From positions 1 through 64,000 of the forward strand of contig JALEZD010000023.1 in assembly GCA_022772735.1 (NCBI GenBank): a stretch of 64,000 nt of DNA. The letters are read 5' to 3'. The notes below the pieces were generated by a model. That model did no database searches. It was not told the DNA's origin and saw only the letters and a program-made list of their open reading frames with translations. Shown one piece after another: positions 54,376 through 63,576 of the stretch (position 1 is its first letter; every line of letters begins with the position of its first letter). The stretch is from Erysipelotrichaceae bacterium. GTDB taxonomy: Bacteria; Bacillota_I; Bacilli_A; Erysipelotrichales; Erysipelotrichaceae. Made by a program: the position numbers and the translations under genes.

Positions 54376-55212
54376 ATGCGTGTTATTAAGATTATATCCA
54401 ATAAATATACAGTTATGGATAAAGACGGAAATAGGTTTTCTGCAATCCCAATGGGGAAGTTAAGAAAATCTTTTTCACCTGTTGTAGGAGATTTTGTTGA
54501 AGTTATTAAGCGTGATAATGATTTATCTATTGAAAAGATATATGATAGATTAAATTATATGGTAAGACCATTAATAGCTAATGTTGATCAAGCATTAATA
54601 ATTATGAGTACAAGAAATCCTGATTTTAGTACTGCACTTGTTGATAGATTATCATTTTTAATTAATCATGCAGGTATAAAACCAATTTTATGTGTTAGCA
54701 AGATGGATTTAATAGATGATGAAATTAAAACTTTAATAGAGTTATATAAGTATTCAAACATGGATGTTGTATTATTAAATAGTGTAGAGGATTTAAAACC
54801 AATTTTGCGAGGTAAAATATCAGTTTTAACAGGTCAAAGTGGTGCTGGTAAAAGTACATTATTAAATAGACTGAATCCAGAATTTATGCTTAAAACACAA
54901 GAGATAAGCAAGGCTTTAGGAAGAGGAAAACATACAACAAGACATAGTGAATTATATGAAGTATGTGATGGATTTGTTGTTGATACACCAGGGTTTAGTT
55001 CTTTAGATTTTTCAAATATGACGCTTACTGATTTAAAAAATAGTGTTTTAGCTTTTAAAAATTATAGTTGTAAATTTAGAGATTGTTTTCATATAAATGA
55101 ACCAGGTTGTATGATTAAAACTGCAGTTGAAAAGGGAGAAATCCCTAAAAGCTTATATGAAAATTATATAGATGTTGTGAAAATTATTAAAGACAGAAAG
55201 GAAAAATACTAA
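54376..55212 (+). CDS. rsgA: Ribosome small subunit biogenesis GTPase RsgA
   Basis: 278 residues. OB fold at the N-terminus, circularly permuted GTPase with KMDL (G4) before GQSGAGKSTLLN (G1), TTRHSEL (G2) and DTPGFSSLD (G3), then a zinc module in CKFRDCFHINEPGC. Acts in late 30S maturation. Starts 1 bp after prkC; its stop overlaps the next start. Confidence 0.96.
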   Translation: MRVIKIISNKYTVMDKDGNRFSAIPMGKLRKSFSPVVGDFVEVIKRDNDLSIEKIYDRLNYMVRPLIANVDQALIIMSTRNPDFSTALVDRLSFLINHAGIKPILCVSKMDLIDDEIKTLIELYKYSNMDVVLLNSVEDLKPILRGKISVLTGQSGAGKSTLLNRLNPEFMLKTQEISKALGRGKHTTRHSELYEVCDGFVVDTPGFSSLDFSNMTLTDLKNSVLAFKNYSCKFRDCFHINEPGCMIKTAVEKGEIPKSLYENYIDVVKIIKDRKEKY

Positions 55213-55856
55213 TGATTATTGCACCTTCAGTATTGTCACTTGATTATAGTGATACAAAAACACAATTAGAAAAATTAAAAGTTTCTAAGGCAACATGGTT
55301 ACATTTTGATGTAATGGATGGACATTTTGTGAATAATTTAAGTTTTGGTCCACATGTTTTAAATACAATGAAAAAGGGATTGGATTTGTTTTATGATGTT
55401 CATCTAATGGTTAGTGATCCAAGGTTTTTTTCAAAATCTTTTATTGATAATGGTGCAGATGGAATTACTTTCCACTATGAGGTAATGAAAGATGAAAATG
55501 ATATTTTAGAATTGATAGATTATATTAAGTCTAGAGGTAAAAAAGTAGGGATTTCTATAAAACCTAAAACAGATGTAGAGGTTTTAAGACCAATTTTAAA
55601 ATATTTAGACTTAGTTTTAATAATGTCAGTTGAGCCAGGTTTTGGAGGACAAGCGTTTATCGAAGAATCTGTTGGCAGAATTAGACAACTTAAAAAAATG
55701 ATAACTGATGAAAATTTATCTGTGCTAATTGAAGTTGATGGGGGAATTAATGAGGAAACAGGTAAAATTTGTAAAGAAGCAGGAGCAGATGTTCTTGTTG
55801 CAGGAAGTTATATTTTTAAAAATGATATTGAAAAGGCGATAGAAAGTTTATGTTAA
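55212..55856 (+). CDS. rpe: Ribulose-phosphate 3-epimerase
   Basis: 214 residues, TIM barrel. APSVLSLDYSD, HFDVMDGHFVNNLSFGP, MSVEPGFGGQAF and VDGGI are the conserved blocks with the two metal-binding aspartates. Pentose phosphate pathway enzyme. Coupled to rsgA by TAATG overlap. Confidence 0.96.
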   Translation: MIIAPSVLSLDYSDTKTQLEKLKVSKATWLHFDVMDGHFVNNLSFGPHVLNTMKKGLDLFYDVHLMVSDPRFFSKSFIDNGADGITFHYEVMKDENDILELIDYIKSRGKKVGISIKPKTDVEVLRPILKYLDLVLIMSVEPGFGGQAFIEESVGRIRQLKKMITDENLSVLIEVDGGINEETGKICKEAGADVLVAGSYIFKNDIEKAIESLC

Positions 55857-56461
55857 AAAATAAAGTTATTTTGGCATGTAAGCTAACAGATAATATTCCG
55901 TTGATTGATGCAGATTATATAGGTGTTGATAAAGGAGCATTATTTTTAGCGAAAAACAAAATAATGATGGAAAGAGCAATTGGTGATTTTGATTCTGTTG
56001 AAGAAAGTGACTTAAAACTTATTGATAAATATTGTTATAAACTTATTAAATTAAATCCTATTAAGGATTTAAGTGATAGTGAAGCTGCAATTAATCTTGC
56101 AAAAGAATTAGGATATGAAGAAATAATTCTTTTAGGTGGATTAGGAAAAAGACAAGATCATAGTTATGTTAATTTAAAACTTTTGATAAAAGAAGAAGGC
56201 AGATTAAGTATTATTGATACAAAAAATTATTTAAGAATCTTTAAAAAAGGAAATTACACAATAAAAAAACATGGATATAAATACATATCATTTTTTTCAA
56301 TAAAAGATAGTGTTATAACAATTGAAAAAATGAAATATCCAGTTCTTAATAGAGTGTTTAAAGAAGAAGATTTATTTGGTTTATCAAATGAAATTTTAGA
56401 TGAAGAGGGTAATTTAATAGTTCATCAAGGTGTAATACTTTGTATTCAATCCAATGATTAA
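55850..56461 (+). CDS. thiN: Thiamine pyrophosphokinase
   Basis: 203 residues. AIGDFDSVEESDL, KDLSDSEAAI and LGGLGKRQDHSYVN motifs fit the TPK family, which makes thiamine diphosphate from thiamine and ATP. Overlaps rpe by 7 bp. Last gene of the priA operon before a terminator. Confidence 0.93.
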   Translation: MLKNKVILACKLTDNIPLIDADYIGVDKGALFLAKNKIMMERAIGDFDSVEESDLKLIDKYCYKLIKLNPIKDLSDSEAAINLAKELGYEEIILLGGLGKRQDHSYVNLKLLIKEEGRLSIIDTKNYLRIFKKGNYTIKKHGYKYISFFSIKDSVITIEKMKYPVLNRVFKEEDLFGLSNEILDEEGNLIVHQGVILCIQSND

Positions 56462-56462
56462 G

Positions 56463-56482
56463 CTAGCAAACGCTAGTTTTTT
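56463..56482 (+). terminator. Terminator of priA-thiN operon
   Basis: CTAGC/GCTAG stem with a short A-rich loop followed by six T. Confidence 0.7.
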
Positions 56483-56499
56483 AATTATAATTTAATAAA

Positions 56500-56528
56500 T
56501 AAAAAACTACCCTAATTAGGATAGTTAT
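56500..56528 (-). terminator. Terminator of rpmB
   Basis: On the minus strand AACTATCCTAA pairs with TTAGGGTAGTT (one mismatch) and continues into a run of T. Confidence 0.7.
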
Positions 56529-56719
56529 TATTTAGCAGCTTGGGCTTTTAAAGTTTTTAATGCTCTTGCACTTAAACGTACACGCATAGGTTTTCCATCA
56601 ACATATACTGTAGCCTTTTGTAAGTTTACATTCCATTTACGGCGAGTTGCGCGCAATGAATGTGAGCGTCTATTTCCTGATAATGCTTTTTTTCCGGTTA
56701 CTGCACAAACTTTGGACAT
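56528..56719 (-). CDS. rpmB: 50S ribosomal protein L28
   Basis: 63 residues. [18 protein letters not shown] and [11 protein letters not shown] are typical of L28. GGAGG lies 8 nt ahead of this ATG; a GTG one codon earlier is less well placed. No CxxC zinc motif is present, so this is a zinc-independent form. Opposed to the priA operon, as in Bacillus. Confidence 0.96.
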   Translation of the reverse strand: MSKVCAVTGKKALSGNRRSHSLRATRRKWNVNLQKATVYVDGKPMRVRLSARALKTLKAQAAK

Positions 56720-56744
56720 CACGTAACCCTCCTCTCTTTTTTAT

Positions 56745-56795
56745 TGCTCGTAAACTATAGCATGAATTTTTATTGTTTGCAAGTAATTACGAGCA
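56745..56795 (-). promoter_or_regulatory. rpmB promoter flanked by a 9-bp inverted repeat
   Basis: On the minus strand TTGCAA and TATAGT at 17-nt spacing (plus 56777-56782 and 56754-56759). TGCTCGTAA at 56745-56753 and TTACGAGCA at 56787-56795 bracket the promoter exactly. Confidence 0.6.
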
Positions 56796-56861
56796 TAAAA
56801 TTCTTTTTTATATAATTTATATGTGTTAAAATATCTATGATATTGAAAGGGTGATTTTTTA

Positions 56862-58106
56862 GTGGATAAACAAATATACGCAGCATTAGAAATATCCGAA
56901 CATGAAGTTAGACTTGTTATTGGTGAATTTTTCAATACACGTTTTAATATTATAAAAGTTGAAAGAGTTTCATGCAATGCTTTTAATGGAACAAATGTAA
57001 TAAAGGAAGAAATTATTAAAAGTGTAAAAAAGGCTGTAGAAAATGCTTCTAAATCAATTGGAGCAAACATAGAAAAAGTTATACTTGCGATTCCATCTAT
57101 AAATTTTAAAAGACTGCCTTTAAAAGTTAGAGTTGAAGTTGAAGGTGTGGTTGCAATTGAAGATGTTAAAGAAGCAGTAAAAAAGGCAACTAGTACAAAA
57201 ATTGATAATAACTTAGCTTTAATTCAAGCTGTTTGTATAAAATATACTGTAAATGGTATTAGCTCAAGAAGAATTCCAATTAATGAAAGATGTAATGAGC
57301 TTTTAGTTAATATTGATTTGCTTTGTGCTGATAGAAAAGTTGCATTTGATATAGTTTCAAGTGTAACAGAAGCAAATCTTGAAATAATGGATATATATTT
57401 AGACACATATGCAACATGTAAAGAGGCTGCACTATTTGAACAAACTGTAGACCAAAATGTAATATTGCTTAAAGTTGAAAATAACAATACTACCTTGTCT
57501 CTATTGTCTCAAGGTAAAATACATTCAATTGATAGAATAAATATGGGACTTTCAAATATTGTTGAAAGTTTAATTGATAAATATGAATTTCCAATTGATG
57601 CAGCAGTTAATTTGGTAAAATATAATGCACGAATGAACTTAAAAACATATTCTAAAAATCCAATTTATATTTGGTCAAAGAATAATGAAACAAAAACTAT
57701 AAATGAAATGGAATTATGTGATACAATAAAACAGAGTGTTGAACAATGGTTGGATTTAGTAAGTTCTATGTGTCAACCTATCTTGCAAGTTAGTAAGCCA
57801 ACTGTTATTATTACAGGCGAAGGTGGAGAAATGCAGGGGTTAGATAACTTATTATCTGATAAGTTAAACATAGAAGTGAAAAGCTATTCACCTGAAACCT
57901 TAGGGGGTAGAAGAAGTAGTTTGACTAGTACACTTGGTTTGTTTTATGCTTATAAAGACCAACAAGTAATAACTGGTAATAGTTCAAATAGTGTCAACAT
58001 GGATCAATTTGAAAAAACTATTACATACAAAAATGGTAATAAATCCAATCCAGAGGAATCTATTACTAAAAAATTAAAAGGAATGCTTTTTGAAGCGAGG
58101 AAGTAG
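56862..58106 (+). CDS. ftsA: FtsA-like cell division protein, degenerate nucleotide site
   Basis: 414 residues beginning at GTG, with AAAGGGTGA ahead of it. The actin-like fold is recognisable from overall pattern, the VIITGEGGEMQGLDNLL segment and a C-terminal amphipathic tail (TKKLKGMLFEARK) like the FtsA membrane anchor. The usual phosphate-binding motifs are altered: the first DIGTS-type motif reads LEISEHEV (about residues 8-16), and DIGGGTT reads KVENNNTT (about 204-211). It may be a membrane tether that no longer hydrolyses ATP. ftsZ follows 14 bp later. Confidence 0.85.
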   Translation: MDKQIYAALEISEHEVRLVIGEFFNTRFNIIKVERVSCNAFNGTNVIKEEIIKSVKKAVENASKSIGANIEKVILAIPSINFKRLPLKVRVEVEGVVAIEDVKEAVKKATSTKIDNNLALIQAVCIKYTVNGISSRRIPINERCNELLVNIDLLCADRKVAFDIVSSVTEANLEIMDIYLDTYATCKEAALFEQTVDQNVILLKVENNNTTLSLLSQGKIHSIDRINMGLSNIVESLIDKYEFPIDAAVNLVKYNARMNLKTYSKNPIYIWSKNNETKTINEMELCDTIKQSVEQWLDLVSSMCQPILQVSKPTVIITGEGGEMQGLDNLLSDKLNIEVKSYSPETLGGRRSSLTSTLGLFYAYKDQQVITGNSSNSVNMDQFEKTITYKNGNKSNPEESITKKLKGMLFEARK

Positions 58107-58120
58107 AGAGGGAAAGAGCA

Positions 58121-59179
58121 ATGGCAGAATTATCTTACAATCAAGTAGCAAAAATCAAAGTGTTTGGAATAGGTGGAGCAGGAAATAATGCGGTAAATCG
58201 TATGGCTCAAGAAGGTGTCCAAGGGGTTGATTTTTATGTTGCAAATACAGACTTACAGGCATTAGATGTTTCTCCTGTTACAAACAAAATAACTTTGGGA
58301 AAAGATGGACTAGGAGCTGGTGGTATTCCAGATAATGGAAGAAAAGCAGCTGTTGAAAGTGAAGACGATATCAGAAAAGCAATGGAAGGTGCTGATATGG
58401 TATTCTTAACTGCTGGTTTAGGTGGAGGTACAGGAACAGGAGCTTCTCCTTTATTTGCAAAAATCGCAAAAGAAATGGGAGCATTAACTGTTGGTATTGT
58501 TACAAAACCATTTAGTTTTGAAGGAAAAAGAAGAATGATTCAAGCTGAAGCTGGTCTTGAACAGTTAAAAGAATATGTTGATAGCTTAATTATTGTTTCT
58601 AATAATAGAGTTTTAGAAGTTATTGGACATATTCCATTTGAAGAAGCATTTAAAGAAGCAGACAATATTTTAAGACAAGGTGTACAAACAATTACTGACT
58701 TGATTGCAGTACCTGCATTAATTAACTTAGACTTTGCAGATGTTAGAAGTATTATGGAAGATCAAGGATCTGCCCTTATCGGTATTGGTATGTCTCAAGG
58801 AGATAATAAAGCTCAAGAAGCTGCTCAAAAAGCTATTCAATCTCCACTTCTTGAAGCGCAAATTTCAGGTGCAAAAAGTGCGATTGTTAATGTTACTGGT
58901 GGAGCATCTATTTCTGTGTATGATGCAAGTGAAGCTGTTGAATATGTAAGAGAAGCTGCTGGCAATGATGTTGATATTATATTTGGTGTAGCTATTAATG
59001 ATAAAATTGGTGATGCAATTATTGTTACAGTAATCGCAACTGGATTTGAATTGCCAAAATCTAAAATGATTGAAACTTCAAATGAGAAAGTTAGCTCTGT
59101 TTCAAATACACCGTCTAAACCAGATGTTGTTTTAGATGATGAAGATTCAACAATTCCTGATTTTTTCAAACAAAGATAA
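58121..59179 (+). CDS. ftsZ: Cell division protein FtsZ
   Basis: 352 residues. Tubulin signature GGGTGTG near residue 105 with GIGGAGNNAVNRM at the N-terminus and NLDFADV synergy region. The short linker and the C-terminal peptide IPDFFKQR provide the FtsA-binding tail. Forms the division ring. Co-transcribed with the FtsA-like gene outside a dcw cluster. Confidence 0.97.
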   Translation: MAELSYNQVAKIKVFGIGGAGNNAVNRMAQEGVQGVDFYVANTDLQALDVSPVTNKITLGKDGLGAGGIPDNGRKAAVESEDDIRKAMEGADMVFLTAGLGGGTGTGASPLFAKIAKEMGALTVGIVTKPFSFEGKRRMIQAEAGLEQLKEYVDSLIIVSNNRVLEVIGHIPFEEAFKEADNILRQGVQTITDLIAVPALINLDFADVRSIMEDQGSALIGIGMSQGDNKAQEAAQKAIQSPLLEAQISGAKSAIVNVTGGASISVYDASEAVEYVREAAGNDVDIIFGVAINDKIGDAIIVTVIATGFELPKSKMIETSNEKVSSVSNTPSKPDVVLDDEDSTIPDFFKQR

Positions 59180-59185
59180 CAAGTT

Positions 59186-59211
59186 AGGTCATTTATAAAA
59201 TGACCTTTTTT
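59186..59211 (+). terminator. Terminator of ftsAZ
   Basis: AGGTCATTT/AAATGACCT stem with 3-nt loop and T-tract. Confidence 0.85.
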
Positions 59212-59225
59212 ATTAGAGGTGAACT

Positions 59226-59780
59226 ATGGATGAAATAAATAAAATGTTGAGTGGTGGGTGGTATGACGCTAATAACGATGAATATTTAATAAATAAAAGA
59301 TTAGAAACATCGAATTTATGTTTTAATTTGAATAATATACCTCCTAAAGATGTATTGACACGAAATAATATCCTAAAGAAAATTATTAGAAATATTGGTG
59401 ATAACTTTGTAATATTAAGCCCATTTTATTGTGATTATGGTTTTAATATTGAAATTGGAAAAGATGTATTTATTAATTTAAATTGCTATTTTATGGATTG
59501 TGGGAAAATAAAAATAGGCAATAATGTATTTATAGGACCATCTTGTGGATTTTATACAGCAATTCATCCTATAAACTTTAACGAAAGAAATAAAGGTTTA
59601 GAGATGGCTAAAGGTATTACAATAAAAGACAATGTCTGGATAGGTGCCAATGTTACAATTTTACCAGGAGTTACTATAGGAAGTAATTGTGTAATTGGTG
59701 CAGGAAGTGTTGTTTCAAAAAGCATTGAAGATAACAGTATTGCAGTTGGAAATCCATGCAAGATTATTAAAAAGATATGA
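59226..59780 (+). CDS. maa: Maltose/galactoside O-acetyltransferase family protein
   Basis: 184 residues. N-terminal Mac domain (MLSGGWYDANNDEYL) and left-handed beta-helix hexapeptide repeats with FYTAIHPINF (catalytic histidine) and GANVTILPGVTIGSNCVIGAGSVV. Transfers acetyl from acetyl-CoA to a sugar. Overlaps the next gene by 4 bp. Confidence 0.9.
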   Translation: MDEINKMLSGGWYDANNDEYLINKRLETSNLCFNLNNIPPKDVLTRNNILKKIIRNIGDNFVILSPFYCDYGFNIEIGKDVFINLNCYFMDCGKIKIGNNVFIGPSCGFYTAIHPINFNERNKGLEMAKGITIKDNVWIGANVTILPGVTIGSNCVIGAGSVVSKSIEDNSIAVGNPCKIIKKI

Positions 59781-60028
59781 TAAAGTTTATTGTTATTACA
59801 AATTTACTTATATTTATTTTAATGGGAATCGATAAATTTTTGGCAGTAAAAAATTTATCTAGAATTCCAGAAAAATATTTGCTTCTAATTGGGTTGATTA
59901 GTGGTTTTGGTGGAATATTATCCATGTTTATCTTTAGACATAAAACTAGAAAAACCAAGTTTTTAATAGTATTTATTTTAGGATTGATTTTTAATATTTT
60001 TATAATTAGTAAAGTTGGGTTATTATGA
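59777..60028 (+). CDS. DUF1294 small membrane protein
   Basis: 83 residues. GIDKFLAVKNLSRIPEKYLLLIGLISGFGG and the HKTRKTKF segment are the DUF1294 pattern; two to three membrane helices. Function unknown in the family. Overlaps both neighbours by 4 bp, so the three genes form one unit. Confidence 0.85.
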   Translation: MIKFIVITNLLIFILMGIDKFLAVKNLSRIPEKYLLLIGLISGFGGILSMFIFRHKTRKTKFLIVFILGLIFNIFIISKVGLL

Positions 60029-60660
60029 ATAAAAAATTTTTATTTTTGATTTATGCATTATGTATATTAGCAGGTTTTTTAAATATTTCTACTATTTTAA
60101 TTTTTTCTGTAAATTCTAGTCATTACACGGGAAATATTACAAAACTTGTTTTGAATTTTTATAATCATAAATATGAAATGTTTTTTTATATTTTAGGTTC
60201 TTTTATAACTTTTATGTTTGGTGGAATAATTTGTGGCATTTTGTTTCATGAAAAACAATTTAAATCTATGAAAAGATATGGATTGTTACTGGTGATATTA
60301 GGAAGTGTTTATATGTTAATATTATTTTTCAAAAATAGTATATTAACTTTATTTTATACAACATTTTTGTTAGGTTTACAAAATGGAATGTACATGTTTT
60401 ATAAACATATTTTAATTAGAACAACACATTTTACGGGTTATTTAAGTGATATGGGTTTTAGTATTGGAAGAATATTTATGGGACATAAAGAGGATATAGA
60501 TTTATTAAAATTTTATTTAATAAGCATTCTTTCTTTTATAACTGGTTGTATTATTGCATTTAATTTGGTAAGTTCAATAAAAACAAATGTTTTTTATATT
60601 AGTTCTATTTCATATGTTATTCTAGGAATATATTATTTAGTTTTTATAAAAAACAATTAA
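60025..60660 (+). CDS. DUF1275 (YoaK family) membrane protein
   Basis: 211 residues with six hydrophobic segments. SSHYTGNITKL in the first third and GLQNGMYMF in the middle match the YoaK/DUF1275 family. The function of this family is not established. Last gene of the maa unit; no terminator is visible before the T-box promoter. Confidence 0.82.
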   Translation: MNKKFLFLIYALCILAGFLNISTILIFSVNSSHYTGNITKLVLNFYNHKYEMFFYILGSFITFMFGGIICGILFHEKQFKSMKRYGLLLVILGSVYMLILFFKNSILTLFYTTFLLGLQNGMYMFYKHILIRTTHFTGYLSDMGFSIGRIFMGHKEDIDLLKFYLISILSFITGCIIAFNLVSSIKTNVFYISSISYVILGIYYLVFIKNN

Positions 60661-60680
60661 AAATTTTATAATAAAAATAT

Positions 60681-60709
60681 TTGACAAAAATATTTTTAAA
60701 AGATATATT
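60681..60709 (+). promoter_or_regulatory. Promoter of met operon
   Basis: TTGACA and TATATT with 17-nt spacing, a near-consensus sigma-A promoter directly ahead of the T-box leader. Confidence 0.8.
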
Positions 60710-60715
60710 ATTTTC

Positions 60716-60963
60716 AAGAGCTATGAAAAGAAAAGTAGTTTAATTGAATTATCTTAGAGAGTTCCGTTTGCTGAAAAGGAATATAATGAAATTAAATGAA
60801 AATGGTCTTGGAGCTTCATACCGAGGGAAACTTAGGCTATGACGTGTGTGCCCGTTAAAGCACTAGAGTATGTTTGTACTCAATGAGGTAACTTCAGTGA
60901 TGAGGTTATAAGTTAAGGTGGTAACACGAGTTAATAGCTTGTCCTTTGTGGGCAGGTTTTTTT
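60716..60963 (+). promoter_or_regulatory. T-box leader, methionine specifier
   Basis: The conserved T-box AAGGTGGTAACACG is at 60915-60928, followed by a terminator (CTTGTCC/GGGCAGG plus seven T, 60938-60963). The AGAGAG start of stem I is at 60756. The likely specifier is ATG at 60839-60841, followed by A and, further on, the GTTA usual after stem I. Uncharged tRNA-Met would favour antitermination into metNIQ. Confidence 0.9.
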
Positions 60964-60980
60964 GTTTCTAGGAGGTAAAT

Positions 60981-62003
60981 ATGATTAAACTAACAAATAT
61001 AAAAAAAACATTCAATACTAAACAAAAACAAATTCATGCGATTAAAGATGTTAGTTTAGATATTGATGACGGGGAAATATTTGGTATTGTAGGATATTCG
61101 GGCGCAGGAAAGAGTACATTAATTAGAATAATCAACCAACTAGAAAAACAAACATCAGGGAATGTAATTATAGATGGTGTAGATATTACTACCTTAAGTG
61201 AAAAAGAACTTAGAAAAAAAAGGCAAAGTATTGGAATGATATTTCAACACTTTAATCTTCTTTGGTCAAGAACAGTAGCTCAAAATATTGAATTACCATT
61301 AGAAATTGCCAAAATTGATAAAGAAACAAGAAAACAAAGAGTTGCTCAACTTATTAATCTTGTAGGATTACAAGGTAGAGAAAATTCATACCCAAGTGAA
61401 TTATCAGGTGGTCAAAAACAAAGGGTAGGTATCGCAAGAGCTTTAGCAAACAATCCTACTATACTTCTTTGCGATGAGGCAACAAGTGCATTGGATCCAG
61501 AAACTACAGATTCTATACTTGATTTACTTAGTGATATAAATGAGAGATTAAATTTAACTATTGTAATGATTACTCATCAAATGGAAGTTGTACAAAGAAT
61601 ATGTCAAAGAGTTGCGATAATGAGTGATGGAGAAGTTGTAGAAATTGGTAGTGTTAAAGAAGTTTTTGAACATCCTAAAGAAGAAATAACAAAAAAGTTT
61701 GTACAAAATGTTGATAGTGGTAAAAATATAACTAAAATTCAAAATGATTTGAAAAAAAGTTATCCAAATGGTGAAATATTAAGATTGACTTTTAGTGGAG
61801 GCAATTCTGACAAACCAATTATTGCAGATGCAATTAGACTTACAAATTTACCGATAAGTATTTTGGATAGTAATGTTTCACATACTAAATCAGGAATGAT
61901 AGGTTTTACATATATACATATTTCTGAAGGAAGTGAAGAAGATTTTAATAAATTTGTTAATTATCTTGTAAAAAATTATGTGAAAGTTGAGGTGGTAAAA
62001 TGA
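60981..62003 (+). CDS. metN: Methionine ABC transporter ATPase MetN
   Basis: 340 residues. Walker A GYSGAGKSTLI, Q-loop, signature LSGGQKQRVGIARAL and Walker B LLCDEATSALD; the C-terminal NIL regulatory domain (about 265-340) is typical of MetN and allows inhibition by intracellular methionine. AGGAGG precedes the ATG. Overlaps metI by 4 bp. Confidence 0.96.
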   Translation: MIKLTNIKKTFNTKQKQIHAIKDVSLDIDDGEIFGIVGYSGAGKSTLIRIINQLEKQTSGNVIIDGVDITTLSEKELRKKRQSIGMIFQHFNLLWSRTVAQNIELPLEIAKIDKETRKQRVAQLINLVGLQGRENSYPSELSGGQKQRVGIARALANNPTILLCDEATSALDPETTDSILDLLSDINERLNLTIVMITHQMEVVQRICQRVAIMSDGEVVEIGSVKEVFEHPKEEITKKFVQNVDSGKNITKIQNDLKKSYPNGEILRLTFSGGNSDKPIIADAIRLTNLPISILDSNVSHTKSGMIGFTYIHISEGSEEDFNKFVNYLVKNYVKVEVVK

Positions 62004-62653
62004 ATGGAATAAATAGTCAACAATTGATTGAAGCATTTAATGAAACTATATACATGTCCTTTGTATCTTTGGTTATTGCAAGCTTATTAGGACTTTTAAT
62101 TGGAATTTTGCTTTATTGTACTTCAAGTGGAGGGCTTTATCAAAACAAATTTCTAAACAGATTTGTTGATATGATAGTAAATATTTTAAGAGCAATTCCA
62201 TTTATTATACTGATGTTCATTGTTATGCCATTCACTAAATTTTTTGTTGGAAGTATACTAGGTGCTTCTGCAGCATTACCAGCATTAATCATTTCTGCAA
62301 TTCCTTTTTATGCAAGGTTAAGTGTAATTGCTTTTATGGAAGTAAATAAAGGTACCATAGAAGCTAGTAAGGCAATGGGTGCAAGTAAATTTCAAATTAT
62401 TTATAAAATATTATTGCCAGAAAGCCTTCCTGCTTTAATTTCAGGAATAGCAGTAACTGGAATATCACTCATATCATATACAGCAATGGCAGGTGCTATT
62501 GGCTCTGGAGGACTTGGCAATTTAGCGTATATGTATGGATGGGTTAGAAGAAATGATGCAATACTTTATTCATCAACATTAATTATTGTAATTCTTGTAT
62601 TTGTAATTCAAGGATTAGGTGATTATATAGTTAAAAAGATTGATAAACGATAG
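62000..62653 (+). CDS. metI: Methionine ABC transporter permease MetI
   Basis: 217 residues, five membrane helices. EAsKAMGASKFQIIYKILLPE carries the EAA loop contacting MetN, and TAMAGAIGSGGLGNLAYMYG is a MetI signature. Forms the membrane channel. Confidence 0.95.
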   Translation: MNGINSQQLIEAFNETIYMSFVSLVIASLLGLLIGILLYCTSSGGLYQNKFLNRFVDMIVNILRAIPFIILMFIVMPFTKFFVGSILGASAALPALIISAIPFYARLSVIAFMEVNKGTIEASKAMGASKFQIIYKILLPESLPALISGIAVTGISLISYTAMAGAIGSGGLGNLAYMYGWVRRNDAILYSSTLIIVILVFVIQGLGDYIVKKIDKR

Positions 62654-62665
62654 GAGAGAAAGAAA

Positions 62666-63520
62666 ATGAAAAAATTATTTAGATTATTAGCAAGCTTAAT
62701 TTTAGCTTCATCACTTGTTGCTTGTGGAAGTAAAAAACAAGAAACAACTTCAAATGATACTAGCTCAGAAACAAAAACTGTAGAAAAATTAAAGGTTTCT
62801 GCAACATTAGATCCACATTCAACTATTTTGGAATTCGCAAAACCAATTCTTTTAGAAAAATATAACATAGAATTAGAAATAGAAGTTTTAGATGATTATT
62901 ATGTGTTTAATAAAGCTTTAGATGCAAAAGAAGTTGATGCAAATTATTTCCAACATGTTCCATTTTTTAATGGTGAAGTAGAAGCAAATGGATATAAAAT
63001 ATCTAATGTTGCAGGAATACATATTGAACCATTTGGTTTTTATTCAAAAACAGTTAAAAGTATTGATGAAATTCAAGAAGGTGCAAAAGTTGTGATTTCA
63101 AATTCTGTTGCGGATCATGGAAGAATATTAGCTATTTTAGAAAAAGCAGGACTTATTAAACTTAAAGAGGGTACAGATGTTTTAAATGCAACTTCTGCAG
63201 ATATTGAAGAAAATGCAAAAAATCTACAATTTATTGAAGTTAAACCTGAACTTTTAACATCAGCATATGAAAATAATGAAGGAGATTTAATTGCAATTAA
63301 TGGAAACTATGCAATTCAAGCAAAATTAAACCCTGTAAAAGATGCAGTAATACTTGAACAAGCTGACTCTACAAATCCATATGTAAATATTATTGCTGTT
63401 CAGGAAGGGACACAGGAAGATTCTAAAATCAAAGCATTAGTTGAAGTTTTAAAATCAGATGAAGTAAAAGAGTTTATTAAAACTACATGGACTGATGGTT
63501 CAGTAATTCCAGCAGAATAA
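62666..63520 (+). CDS. metQ: Methionine-binding lipoprotein MetQ
   Basis: 284 residues. Lipobox LVACG with Cys20; NlpA/MetQ fold with DPHSTILEFAKPIL, NYFQHVPFF and IHIEPFGFYSKT. Captures methionine outside the membrane and delivers it to MetNI. AGGAGAG precedes the ATG and a terminator follows. Confidence 0.95.
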   Translation: MKKLFRLLASLILASSLVACGSKKQETTSNDTSSETKTVEKLKVSATLDPHSTILEFAKPILLEKYNIELEIEVLDDYYVFNKALDAKEVDANYFQHVPFFNGEVEANGYKISNVAGIHIEPFGFYSKTVKSIDEIQEGAKVVISNSVADHGRILAILEKAGLIKLKEGTDVLNATSADIEENAKNLQFIEVKPELLTSAYENNEGDLIAINGNYAIQAKLNPVKDAVILEQADSTNPYVNIIAVQEGTQEDSKIKALVEVLKSDEVKEFIKTTWTDGSVIPAE

Positions 63521-63547
63521 AAACGTTGCAAAATGCAATGTTTTTTT
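63521..63547 (+). terminator. Terminator of metNIQ
   Basis: ACGTTGCA/TGCAATGT stem with one wobble pair and a run of seven T. Confidence 0.8.
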
Positions 63548-63576
63548 ATTAATATGTATATCTAGAGGATAAATGT

